DNA from: Lysinibacillus sphaericus
GTDB taxonomy: Bacteria; Bacillota; Bacilli; Bacillales_A; Planococcaceae
Assembly (NCBI RefSeq): GCF_002982115.1
Contig: NZ_CP019980.1
Span: forward strand, 2,488,001 to 2,552,000
Length of the DNA: 64,000 bases
Direction: 5' to 3'
The position numbers and the translations under genes are program-made. Below the pieces are notes generated by a model. It made no database searches. It was given only the letters and a program-made list of their open reading frames with translations, and was not told where the DNA came from. Positions 17,728 through 26,141 of this stretch are shown here, in pieces. How positions within the stretch are numbered: position 1 is the first letter of the stretch; each line of letters opens with the position of its first letter.

Positions 17728-18879
17728 ATGAACAATCAACGATGGCTTTCTCAAAATTTCTTTGCTTTTTTTATTACATGGGGTATTTTCTTACCTTATT
17801 GGACAGGTTGGTTAGTCGATGCAAAGCACCTTACTGTATCTCAAGCAAGTGTTGTAATGGGCTGCGGTCTTTTAGCACGGGCAACATCGAATCTATTTTT
17901 CTTTCCAATCCTTGCAAAATATGTGCACAATAAACGACTGATTACGATACTAGCAATTGGTGCATTGCTGACAGCTTTACTTTATATTCCAAGCACAAGT
18001 TTTATCGCTCTTCTTTTCGTTACCATTTTATTTAGTATTTTTTACCCAGCGCTATTGCCTGCCGTGGAAAGTAGTGCGGCAACGCTTGTACAATATGGCA
18101 ATATCCATTACGGTAAAAGTCGTTCTTACGGATCATTTGGCTTTGTTATCGCAGTACTGATTATTAGTATGTTAACAGGTGTTTTTGGGAAGGATATTAT
18201 TTTTTGGAGCATGATTTTAGGGATTATCGGGATGTTATTCATGCAACAAATGGCAACACCAAAAGAATTGCTTATTGTACCTACGAAAGAACAACGTGCA
18301 AAATCACTATCAATGAAAACATTATGGAGCATTAAAGGGTTTCCGATTGTATTATTGATCGTTATTTTATTACAAGGTGCCCATGCATCCTACTATAGTT
18401 ATGGCTATATCTATTTAGAAGATTTACACGTCGATCCATTCTATATGGGGATGATTATTAACATTGCGGTTGTTTGTGAAATTTTATATTTCATGAAAGC
18501 TGATACACTGTTTACGAAGTGGCGCTCCTCTTCACTATTACTGTTAGCAGCTAGTGGATCGTCGTTACGTTGGTTACTCATCTTCCTTTTTCCAAACGTT
18601 TGGGTATTTATCGGCTCACAAGTATTACATGCCTTATCATTTGCATTAGCACACTTTGCCTTTATCGGCTATTTAACAAAGAACTTACCGAAGGAACAAA
18701 TTCCTAATGCACAAGGCTTATATTCAGCACTGGCAATGGGTTTAAGCACTGCCATTCTCACATTTTTAGGCGGCTATTTATACGAAATATCCCCTGGTCT
18801 CGCCTTTGCGGCGATGCTGATTTGTACAGTACCAGCAATCGGTATATTGCTAGCTACTCGTAACAGATTCCAGTACTAA
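17728..18879 (+). CDS. MFS transporter, HcaT-like (phenylpropionate permease family)
   Basis: A 383-residue transporter with about 12 membrane segments. The N-terminal pattern FFAFFITWGIFLPYW and the segment RSYGSFGF are characteristic of the HcaT/LacY-related branch. It is predicted to import a small organic acid or nucleoside-type substrate. ATG 17728 lies 11 bases after GGAGG. It is divergent from the YeiL-like regulator, which probably controls it. The substrate cannot be read from sequence. Confidence 0.8.
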   Translation: MNNQRWLSQNFFAFFITWGIFLPYWTGWLVDAKHLTVSQASVVMGCGLLARATSNLFFFPILAKYVHNKRLITILAIGALLTALLYIPSTSFIALLFVTILFSIFYPALLPAVESSAATLVQYGNIHYGKSRSYGSFGFVIAVLIISMLTGVFGKDIIFWSMILGIIGMLFMQQMATPKELLIVPTKEQRAKSLSMKTLWSIKGFPIVLLIVILLQGAHASYYSYGYIYLEDLHVDPFYMGMIINIAVVCEILYFMKADTLFTKWRSSSLLLLAASGSSLRWLLIFLFPNVWVFIGSQVLHALSFALAHFAFIGYLTKNLPKEQIPNAQGLYSALAMGLSTAILTFLGGYLYEISPGLAFAAMLICTVPAIGILLATRNRFQY

Positions 18880-18888
18880 AATTAGAAT

Positions 18889-18925
18889 AACCCCAATGGT
18901 TTTGATTACCATTGGGGTTTTATTT
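18889..18925 (+). terminator. Terminator of the MFS gene
   Basis: Perfect 12-bp arms (18889-18900 and 18908-18919), followed by TTTATTTAT. It may also stop the converging small-protein operon. Confidence 0.9.
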
Positions 18926-18932
18926 ATATACA

Positions 18933-19169
18933 CTATTTTTCATTGATTTTATGCAAAGTAAACCCTCTAACCAATAACAGAATACCTAAGATAAAGAAAA
19001 CGATACTGAAAAGAAATAATACATAGCCAGAATCAAAAAAAGAATTATAGAAAGTTTCCTGACCTACATACGTTAAATTTGAGACACTGATAGCCGTAAC
19101 AATATACTGAGTTGAAATTAAAATCGCTGCAATAAGTAAAAACAGTGACCCTACAATTTTATCTTCCAT
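18933..19169 (-). CDS. Small membrane protein, second of a pair
   Basis: A 78-residue protein with two membrane segments (about residues 6-28 and 48-68) and a basic tail. ATG 19169 is chosen for the AGGTGA site 8 bases upstream; the frame is open further upstream, but that part overlaps the preceding small gene. It starts 20 bases after that gene's stop. No family recognised. Confidence 0.55.
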   Translation of the reverse strand: MEDKIVGSLFLLIAAILISTQYIVTAISVSNLTYVGQETFYNSFFDSGYVLFLFSIVFFILGILLLVRGFTLHKINEK

Positions 19170-19189
19170 ATCTACACTCACCTCATGCA

Positions 19190-19348
19190 TTATTGAGGAT
19201 TTTTCTTTTTGTAAAAAAACCCTTCGAAGGTCATATATAACGCGACTGCAATACAAAAAATAAGTAACCATGTGTTATTTTCTTTTAGGTCTGTAAAAAT
19301 TAACACTGCACCCAACAACGTTATTAGTATTTTAATGATTAGTTTCAT
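19190..19348 (-). CDS. Small membrane protein, first of a pair
   Basis: A 52-residue protein with two hydrophobic segments (about residues 4-19 and 26-44) and a basic end (FYKKKNPQ). It has an AGAGG site before ATG 19348 and lies directly upstream of the 78-residue membrane protein, so the two look like a small operon. No family recognised. Confidence 0.5.
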   Translation of the reverse strand: MKLIIKILITLLGAVLIFTDLKENNTWLLIFCIAVALYMTFEGFFYKKKNPQ

Positions 19349-19750
19349 CAAAATAACCTCTCCTCTCTATCGATAGAAAAATAAAGATATGCCCGAGCAA
19401 GTACAAATTAACATTTCCAAACGTCAAAATCAATACCATTTATACACCAACAATCGACGGTGTTAACTCTCAAAAAACGGCAATAATTATTCTATCATTT
19501 GTATATCATGACAAATAACGTAAATTATATCAAGTATAGAAGTATTTTTTTGTAAAAATGTAATTTTATTAAAAATTTACAAGTTGCATTATAATTATTT
19601 CTGACCCCTGATTACTTATAATGTTTTACAGCAGCACTTACATTATCCATTAGTTTTTTGTCCCAGCCTCAAACATGATAAAATTAATGATTTTAAGCCA
19701 AATTTTTATAAAATTAATTATATATTATTCAATTTTAAGGAGGATTTAAT
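19349..19750. other. AT-rich intergenic region
   Basis: About 400 bases with no supportable gene or RNA on either strand. It ends in the AAGGAGG site of the next reading frame. Confidence 0.5.
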
Positions 19751-20081
19751 ATGAAATCTAAACCCTTTCAACGGCTTACTACCTAGGTCTGCTGGCATGC
19801 CCAAACTAAAATCTGTTTATATAAAACACCAAATTCCCGTTAATTTCTCAACTATTTTTATATTTACATGTTTAACCATGTATCATACCACACAAACTAT
19901 GTACCCTACTGTTATACTTTTTATTCTAATGGTGTTAAACATCTTTTCTTTTGAATATTTTTTGAATCGTAAATACGACACTCCACAAAAAAGAGCTATT
20001 CCTGCAACTTTGTATTTTATGATAACTGGTATTCTATCTATTTTAGGTTATTTATGGATAACAGATAATTTACTAGAGTAG
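19751..20081 (+). pseudogene. Small membrane protein gene with an apparent frameshift
   Basis: A strong AAGGAGG site precedes ATG 19751, but this frame stops after 11 codons (TAG at 19784). In the +1 frame an open reading frame continues to 20081 and encodes about 94 residues from ATG 19797, with three hydrophobic segments. The internal ATG has only a poor site (AGGT). Skipping one base at the TAG would fuse the two into about 105 residues. It is either a recent frameshift mutation or a leader peptide before a weakly translated ORF. Confidence 0.5.
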
Positions 20082-20114
20082 CAGATGTCTATCCAAAGTG
20101 GTTGATTATAATTG

Positions 20115-20158
20115 AAAGTGTTTTGCATTGTTATTTTATCAATGCAAAACGCTTTTTC
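20115..20158 (+). terminator. Terminator
   Basis: 16-bp arms (20115-20130 and 20140-20155) with one G-U pair, followed by TTTTTC. It ends the small membrane ORF unit. Confidence 0.85.
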
Positions 20159-20196
20159 TTGTTTCAACTAACAAATTTAGTAAACTACTCCCCGTT

Positions 20197-21624
20197 TTAC
20201 GAATGCGACTTAGCTACTTGAACCAACATCTCTATTCCATATTGCAATTCTTCTGGTGTTGCATACGCATATGAAAGTCGAATATGCTGTGTATCTTGCG
20301 CATCATAAATATAACCTGGGTTAATCAGAACATTGTACTGCAATAACTTTATAAAAAATGCTTTATCCACGATTGGTGCATGAAATTTTAGCCATATATA
20401 AAATCCACCTTTTGATCGTTCCCAACTCGCAATGGCCTTCAGTTTTTCATGTAATAACTGTTCAACAAAGTTTGCCCGCTGCTGAAGCGCTTGTCGTAAA
20501 CCAACTATATGGCGTTCGTACTTTCCTGATTGGAGCCAATGCAAAACAATTTCTTGCGAGATTGCACTTGATCCATAGTCTGTTTGCATTTTAATATCCG
20601 CTAAGCGTTCAATCACAGTTGTTGGCCCGATTAACCAACCAATGCGCAGTCCAGGACTAAGTGTTTTGGAAACACTGCCGATATATAAAACTTGTCCGCT
20701 ATCATCCAGTGATTTTATAGATGGGGATCCTTCATTGAAAAGTAATTCATGATAGACATCATCTTCAATAATGGGAATGCGGCATTGTTTACAAGCCTCG
20801 TAGAGTTGCTTTTTTTCTAATGATGTCCATACGCCTCCAGTTGGATTATTTAACGTAGGAACAGCATAAAAAACAGCCTGCCTTTTTCTTTTCTTGTGCG
20901 CTAATGTTTGAGCAAGCCCTTCATCTCGGTCAATCGCCACCATTTGCATCCCGACAGATTGGAATGGATGAACAGAATTTAAATAAGATGTTTGTTCCTG
21001 AAATACGATGGAACCTTGCTCTAGCAAACCAACTGCAATAAGCTGTAATGCTTGTAGTCCACCCGAAACAATGCAGACATTTTCGGGTTGTGCCTGTATG
21101 CCTCTTTTTTGTACATATTGGCAAATTGCTTCCCGCAGTTGCTTGTTACCTTGCGGAGATGAATAACCTAACACTTTCGGTAGTAAAGAGATTTCCTTTA
21201 AGGATGCTTCTATTTCTCTAGTAGGTAATAAGCTTGGTGCTAATTCTCCTGTTCCTAAGCGAATGATACTATCCCGTTGCTCATATTCGTTGATTAATTG
21301 AATCGTATGATAATTTGGTTTGTGGAGACTTGTTTCTATGTACGTCTGCCAATTCGGTTGTCTGTGTTTAATTAATGTGTGCCAAGAAGTGTTAGCAACA
21401 TAAATCCCTGAGCCTATCGTCGTTTCTAGTATGCCCGCTGCCTTTAATTCCTCTAGTGCTTGCTGCACTGTACTGCGGTTAACACCTAATTGCATTGCGA
21501 GTTGCCTTTGCGTTGGTAACTTTGTTCCTGCAACCCAATCCCCTCGTTCAATGCGCTCTGTAATCCATGTTACAATTTGTTGTTGTAATGTACGATTTCC
21601 TTGTCGAGTTGGTTGCCAGTTCAT
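20197..21624 (-). CDS. MocR-family regulator (GntR winged helix fused to aminotransferase fold)
   Basis: A 475-residue fusion. Residues 1-75 hold a GntR winged helix (LPTQRQLAMQLGVNRSTVQQAL). The rest is a class I aminotransferase-like domain with the PLP lysine in SVSKTLSPGLRIGW. Such proteins use PLP plus an amino compound as effector. ATG 21624 has GAGGTGA upstream; the longer frame lacks a site. It is divergent from a LysE-type amino acid exporter gene, its probable target. Confidence 0.88.
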   Translation of the reverse strand: MNWQPTRQGNRTLQQQIVTWITERIERGDWVAGTKLPTQRQLAMQLGVNRSTVQQALEELKAAGILETTIGSGIYVANTSWHTLIKHRQPNWQTYIETSLHKPNYHTIQLINEYEQRDSIIRLGTGELAPSLLPTREIEASLKEISLLPKVLGYSSPQGNKQLREAICQYVQKRGIQAQPENVCIVSGGLQALQLIAVGLLEQGSIVFQEQTSYLNSVHPFQSVGMQMVAIDRDEGLAQTLAHKKRKRQAVFYAVPTLNNPTGGVWTSLEKKQLYEACKQCRIPIIEDDVYHELLFNEGSPSIKSLDDSGQVLYIGSVSKTLSPGLRIGWLIGPTTVIERLADIKMQTDYGSSAISQEIVLHWLQSGKYERHIVGLRQALQQRANFVEQLLHEKLKAIASWERSKGGFYIWLKFHAPIVDKAFFIKLLQYNVLINPGYIYDAQDTQHIRLSYAYATPEELQYGIEMLVQVAKSHS

Positions 21625-21724
21625 ATGTTCACCTCGTAAATTGGGTGGGTAAAATACCATCCAATTGGTCGTTTTCTTTTAGTTATAGCACAGGTAGAAT
21701 GTGAATGGAAAGGAGGGATTGTCA

Positions 21725-22327
21725 TTGGAGGCATTTCTGCATGGTATGATTTTAGCATTTGGACTTATTTTACCTTTAGGTGTACAAAACGTCTTCGTTT
21801 TTTCACAGGGTGCTACGCAACAACGTTTAATATTAGCCCTACCAGCTGCTATGACAGCGGCACTATGCGATACTTTATTAATTTTGCTTGCTGTTTTTGG
21901 TTTATCCGTTATTGTTTTGCAATTTGAATGGCTACGGCTTGTCTTAATGGGCGTCGGAATTGTATTCCTTTTATATATGGGCTATAGCATTTGGCACTCG
22001 GATTCGACAACTAGTCAAAAGAGCGAAACGTTGCCCGTTAAAAAACAAGTTTTATTCGCGCTGTCCGTATCCTTATTAAATCCACATGCTATTTTAGATA
22101 CAATTGGTGTGATTGGCACCAGCGCATTAAAATATAATGGCACAGCACAAGTACTCTTTACTGTTGCATGTGTGCTCATTTCGTGGTTGTGGTTTTTCGG
22201 TCTAACATTAGCCGGTGCTTCTTTCAAAAAGCTTGATGGCTCCGGCAAGCTGATGAATTTCTTCAATAAATGTTCAGCAATCTTTATTTGGGTAACTGCT
22301 ATTTATTTACTGAGTGGATTACTTTAA
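21725..22327 (+). CDS. LysE/ArgO-family amino acid exporter
   Basis: A 200-residue membrane protein with about six segments. The N-terminal LPLGVQNVFVFSQG and central LLNPHAILD motifs are typical of LysE/ArgO exporters of basic amino acids. The start is TTG 21725, 8 bases after AAAGGAGG; the GTG further upstream would place the binding site inside the gene. It is divergent from the MocR regulator. Confidence 0.85.
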   Translation: MEAFLHGMILAFGLILPLGVQNVFVFSQGATQQRLILALPAAMTAALCDTLLILLAVFGLSVIVLQFEWLRLVLMGVGIVFLLYMGYSIWHSDSTTSQKSETLPVKKQVLFALSVSLLNPHAILDTIGVIGTSALKYNGTAQVLFTVACVLISWLWFFGLTLAGASFKKLDGSGKLMNFFNKCSAIFIWVTAIYLLSGLL

Positions 22328-22984
22328 TCTAGTACATAATTTAGAGTTCTTTGATTGATCAACGTTTTGCGTTTTATGAATTACGTTATAATAAACTAAT
22401 CTTTTAATCAAGTTATTCATATTTATAATGTTGGTCGCTCCAAGTCGCCTATTATACTTCTTTAAATTTCATTAAGACCCCCTCGATGGAGTGGTCTTAA
22501 TGTTTCAAAATCTTTAATTTACAATATATTTATTTACAAACCAATCCAAGTAATAGCTATTCTATATAGCCCCTTTTTGCTCACATTATTAATAAAATAA
22601 CTGTAGCGAGTGATAACAAAAATATAGCTAACGCAAAGACGAAATCTATATATTGAATTGAAACGTTTATTTTAACAATCATAGAAATCTACATATGTGG
22701 TGTAAGCTTTGTGAAAATCATCTCAATTTTTTTAAAATTATCTTGCGTATTTATCTAGCGAATTCTAATATATGAAAAAATATTTCTTTTATTTTACTTA
22801 GTTTTATTAAATTTAAGTATCTTCAACAGCTTTAATAAGAGCTTAGTATTTATTATTTTTCTACATTTAGAGGAAGCTACCCCCTCTTTTCATGTAATTA
22901 TCTCATTTTAAAATATTATAATTTTTATAATAGTCTGACTTATCGCTATATACTTAAATTATTATAAGAGGGAGGGGTATAGAA
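22328..22984. other. Long AT-rich intergenic region before the peptide locus
   Basis: About 650 bases with no supportable protein gene. It contains a stem-loop (arms 22470-22479 and 22493-22502), probably a terminator for the exporter gene. The end is extremely AT-rich and should contain the promoter of the peptide gene, but I cannot fix one -35/-10 pair. Confidence 0.5.
22470..22505 (+). terminator. Stem-loop, probable terminator
   Basis: 10-bp perfect arms CATTAAGACC and GGTCTTAATG with a 13-base loop, followed by TTTC. It lies 140 bases after the LysE gene. Confidence 0.5.
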
Positions 22985-23074
22985 ATGAGCAACTTACAAC
23001 CTATTTCTTCAGAAGAATTAGTAAAGTTTGAAGAAGTTCGTAACGGTGACAAAATTACTGTTATTCGATGCTAG
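22985..23074 (+). CDS. 29-residue peptide, candidate precursor of a modified peptide (RiPP-like)
   Basis: A 29-codon ORF with a very strong site (GAGGGAGGGG) 9 bases before the ATG. The first part is acidic and helix-prone (SSEELVKFEEV), like a leader. The C-terminal part is short, contains two Arg (positions 19 and 28) and ends in VIRC. It is followed by a hairpin attenuator and then by a membrane protease, an arginase-fold enzyme and an acyltransferase-like gene on the same strand. This is the usual order of a RiPP precursor and its enzymes. The arginines are the likely targets of the arginase-fold protein. Alternatively it could be a signalling peptide for the Rgg-type regulator encoded at 27407-28273. 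Confidence 0.65.
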   Translation: MSNLQPISSEELVKFEEVRNGDKITVIRC

Positions 23075-23081
23075 TTTTAAG

Positions 23082-23122
23082 ACACAAAGAACGAATATTA
23101 TTCGCTCTTTGTGTTTTACTTT
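23082..23122 (+). terminator. Hairpin between precursor and enzyme genes (attenuator-like)
   Basis: Arms 23082-23096 and 23100-23114 pair with one mismatch and a 3-base loop, followed by TTTACTTTA. Placed 8 bases after the precursor stop, it should end most transcripts and let some read through, giving more peptide than enzyme. Confidence 0.75.
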
Positions 23123-23183
23123 ACGTTTGAGTTTTGATTAGGAAAAGTAAATTACAAATGATTTTCTTTGAAGGTTGGGGAAA

Positions 23184-23765
23184 ATGATATTATTTTATCT
23201 ATTTTTATTCTTTATAGTTTTTAATTTATATACGTATTTAAGTCTATATGTTCATGAATTTGGACATTTTATTGCTGCAAAACTTCTTGGAGCAACGCAA
23301 ACAAGAATTATACTAAATATTAAAAATGTTAACCCTTGTACTACTTTCAGTTTTGGAAGGAAAATAAGCAATTTTGAAAATTGCATTATAACGCTCTCTG
23401 GGGTCATATTGCAACTAACGCTTTCCATACTGATTTTGTTACAAAACTATAGCTTATTCATAAAAATAGTTGCAGTTATTCATATACCGGCAATTTTAAT
23501 TAATATTTTGCCTTTAAAACCGTTAGACGGATATTATTTATTGCCACTATTGAAAAATATAAAAGGTTCTATTATTTTCTTTTATTTGCTATTTATTTTA
23601 TCTATCCTTATATCAATTTACCTCACATGGCAATATTTATTTTTACTATTCGATAGTTCATTCAATAATACATTAATTATTATGATATTACCCGCGCTAA
23701 TACTATATAAAATTTTCAGAAAAATAAGTAAATATAGGAGGGTTGAATATGGAAATAACTCATAA
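23184..23765 (+). CDS. M50-family intramembrane metalloprotease
   Basis: A 193-residue, very hydrophobic protein with about five membrane segments. The zinc site HEFGH (His24, Glu25, His28) lies in one segment and the second motif NILPLKPLDGY gives the third ligand, Asp115. This is the site-2-protease pattern, in a short form without a PDZ domain. ATG 23184 has AAGG upstream; TTG 23175 lacks a proper site. It lies between the precursor and the arginase-like gene and overlaps the latter by 17 bases. A role in cutting or exporting the small peptide is inferred, by analogy with Eep-type proteases that process peptide signals. Confidence 0.8.
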   Translation: MILFYLFLFFIVFNLYTYLSLYVHEFGHFIAAKLLGATQTRIILNIKNVNPCTTFSFGRKISNFENCIITLSGVILQLTLSILILLQNYSLFIKIVAVIHIPAILINILPLKPLDGYYLLPLLKNIKGSIIFFYLLFILSILISIYLTWQYLFLLFDSSFNNTLIIMILPALILYKIFRKISKYRRVEYGNNS

Positions 23766-24810
23766 AAAATATAAAGTAAGATATGGTAATTCCAAAATTC
23801 TTTTAACAAACGAGAACAACTCCTTATTTTGGGAATCTGAAATTTGCCATACAGAAAATACAGATAAAGAAGAAAGGAATTTCTTTACCGCCGCGGATAA
23901 AGCCTTCTTTTCCTACCCATTAAAAAAATTAGGGAATGTTCATTTATTTGGAATCCCTTTTAATAAAGGTTCTAATAAAAGTAATTCAAAAGTGAAAAAT
24001 TTTGCTGCTGCTTTAAGGGAATCGAGCCTACGACTTCCAATATATTTAGATGAATATAATGAACAAACTTCAGGTATTTATGATTATTTAAGAGATAAAT
24101 ATTTGATGAAAAATTGTTTGTTAGTCGATCATGGTGATTTATCAATAGTCAACGATAGTTTAGAAGAAACTAATCACCAAATATTTCAAGTATTGAACTA
24201 CATAGAACCTCAAAAAACAAAATTTTGTGTAGTAGGTGGAGATCATTCAATCACATATACTCTTGTAAAAAATCTAACAAAGATATTATTGAAAAGAATG
24301 CTTATTATTCAATTTGATGCTCATCATGACTGCGGATCGGATATTTTAAAAATGGATAAAGAGATTTGTCATAGCAATTTTGTTCGTTTTTTATTACAAG
24401 AGGAAATGATTGCTGGAATCATTCAAATAGGTGTTAGAGGGCTTAGATCATTAGGGCAATATTATAATCATCCTAAACTTTTTCAACTCAATTTTACTGA
24501 TATAGATAAGCTTCATTCAATTGTATCTGAATTATTAAATACTGGCGATGAAATAATTGGGTATGTTTCATTCGATGTTGATGTATTAGAACCTAGAGAT
24601 TTCCCTTTAGTAGATTTTCCAAAAATTGAAGGACCAAAATTACAAGAAGTTATCAATATGATACAGGAAATTTTTAAAATTGTACCTTCCATAAAAGCAG
24701 TAGATATAGTCGAAGGACAATCAGGTGGTGAGCCTGAACAATATGATTCGGTTCTTCATATTTTATTATATTTACTGGATGAATTAACTAAAAATGGAGA
24801 TGAAAAGTAG
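23749..24810 (+). CDS. Arginase/ureohydrolase-fold enzyme, candidate peptide arginase
   Basis: A 353-residue protein. The ureohydrolase metal ligands are all present: GGDHS (His166), FDAHHD (Asp190, His192, Asp194) and FDVD (Asp276, Asp278). It should hydrolyse a guanidine group and release urea, turning Arg into ornithine. The N-terminal 60 residues are not part of the arginase fold and could bind a peptide. ATG 23749 follows AGGAGGG and overlaps the protease gene. The genomic setting (29-residue Arg-containing peptide, protease, acyltransferase, exporter) points to a peptidyl-arginine substrate rather than free arginine; no other arginine catabolism genes are nearby. Agmatinase or formimidoylglutamase activity is the alternative. 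Confidence 0.8.
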   Translation: MEITHKKYKVRYGNSKILLTNENNSLFWESEICHTENTDKEERNFFTAADKAFFSYPLKKLGNVHLFGIPFNKGSNKSNSKVKNFAAALRESSLRLPIYLDEYNEQTSGIYDYLRDKYLMKNCLLVDHGDLSIVNDSLEETNHQIFQVLNYIEPQKTKFCVVGGDHSITYTLVKNLTKILLKRMLIIQFDAHHDCGSDILKMDKEICHSNFVRFLLQEEMIAGIIQIGVRGLRSLGQYYNHPKLFQLNFTDIDKLHSIVSELLNTGDEIIGYVSFDVDVLEPRDFPLVDFPKIEGPKLQEVINMIQEIFKIVPSIKAVDIVEGQSGGEPEQYDSVLHILLYLLDELTKNGDEK

Positions 24811-24812
24811 TC

Positions 24813-25760
24813 ATGTTAAAAAGTGAAGATCAAATTCAACATGATTGTATGCTGAAATTAAGTGAGGAATCGATATATGGTTCTGATTTTGATAATTTTA
24901 TAGCATTAGTAAATTTATCAAAAGAACTACAACCTTTATTACAATATGATAAATTAAAAATAATACAAGTATGGGAAAAGTATCGCTTTAATAATGAAGT
25001 ACAAAACTACTTAAGACAGGAGCCATTTGCTTTTTCAGGATTCAAGGAAAAAATAGGTATGGAGAATATTATTTCTTGCTTTGAAAAAGGCGGTATTTTT
25101 GCTACTTTTCATTTTGGCTATTACCGTCATGTGCCTCTTGAGTTAACAAAATCTTTGAATAAAGGTAACAATTTTTCATTGGATATTGTAGTAGACAGAG
25201 AATCTTATGATAGTGAATTAGAATTAACAAAGTGGAATGAAATTAAGCAAGAGAATAATATAAGTTACATAATAGCAGAGGAAAATATAAGTGGCTTAAA
25301 GTTGCTTCGCTTACTTAAACAAGGAGGCTCATTTCTATTATATTTGGATGGAAATACAGGAGCTGGTGAAGATTCAAAACCAATTGAAGTTCAACACATT
25401 ACATCATTAATAAGGTTAAGAAGCGGTATTTTCCGATTGCTGCTGTTAACTAAAAAGCCACTGTGTCTTGTAATGGCAGATTTAAATTCGGATGGAGAAC
25501 CTCGTTTGAAAGCTGAGAATCTAAGATACTTTAGAAAAGAGAACTTTGAGCAATCTGTAAATGAAATTTACACGATTTTTAGAAATACACTAATCAATCA
25601 TCCTGAATTATGGAGGTTTTGGTATAGACATCATCTTTTTGTGAATAGTTGGATAGAAATAAACAATTCAATGACAAATAGTCCATCGATTGATTGGCGA
25701 AGTAATAATGGCTTAGGATTAGATATAACTACAGGAAATGTATACAAGTTAGATTATTAA
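24813..25760 (+). CDS. LpxL/HtrB-like (LPLAT superfamily) acyltransferase homologue
   Basis: A 315-residue soluble protein. Its middle resembles LpxL/HtrB acyltransferases: a segment FATFHFGYYRHVPLEL where the catalytic His motif is expected, LLYLDGNTG in the place of the LpxL DQ motif, a RLRSGIFRLLLLTKKPL segment, and HPELWRFWYRH near the end. The acidic residue of the HX4D/E box is not at its usual place (Arg105 follows His100), so activity is uncertain. A C-terminal tail of about 40 residues is extra. It begins 2 bases after the arginase-like gene. Acylation of ornithine in the modified peptide is an attractive inference. Confidence 0.5.
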   Translation: MLKSEDQIQHDCMLKLSEESIYGSDFDNFIALVNLSKELQPLLQYDKLKIIQVWEKYRFNNEVQNYLRQEPFAFSGFKEKIGMENIISCFEKGGIFATFHFGYYRHVPLELTKSLNKGNNFSLDIVVDRESYDSELELTKWNEIKQENNISYIIAEENISGLKLLRLLKQGGSFLLYLDGNTGAGEDSKPIEVQHITSLIRLRSGIFRLLLLTKKPLCLVMADLNSDGEPRLKAENLRYFRKENFEQSVNEIYTIFRNTLINHPELWRFWYRHHLFVNSWIEINNSMTNSPSIDWRSNNGLGLDITTGNVYKLDY

Positions 25761-25778
25761 ACAGCAGATTATCTTAAC

Positions 25779-26100
25779 TTAATTCAGCTAGTCAAATCTG
25801 TTCAGCATGTGGATACAAAGACAGCAAGAAACCGTTCGAAATTCTAGAATGGACTTGTCCTATTTGTCATGCATATCATGCGATATAGAAGCAAGTATCA
25901 ATATTCTGACTGAGGTCTAAGAATGAAAGCCATTTGCTTAGCTAGAAATAGATACCATAGGAACTACGGAATAGCTTAGGAAATAATAGACACCACTGCA
26001 AGTAAAGACACACTTGCAAGTATGCTCTATCCCCAAGAAACGTCCACTTCAAGCGTTAAGAATTGTTATGTTTAACTGAGTGGTGAGTAGTTTACAAAGT
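25779..26100 (+). mobile_element. Remnant of an IS200/IS605-family element (tnpB end and right end)
   Basis: The stretch from 25787 encodes the TnpB zinc ribbon (CSACGY...EWTCPICHAYH). The DIEASINIL helix follows only after a frameshift, and stops interrupt the rest. The DNA near 26041-26094 (CACTTCAAGCGTTAAG and TGAGTAGTTTAC) looks like an IS605-type right end. Everything upstream of the zinc ribbon is missing. It separates the acyltransferase gene from the MFS gene and implies past rearrangement of the locus. Confidence 0.75.
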
Positions 26101-26141
26101 AAAGATGACCAACCAGTAATCATTTGCCTAGGGGGACTACT

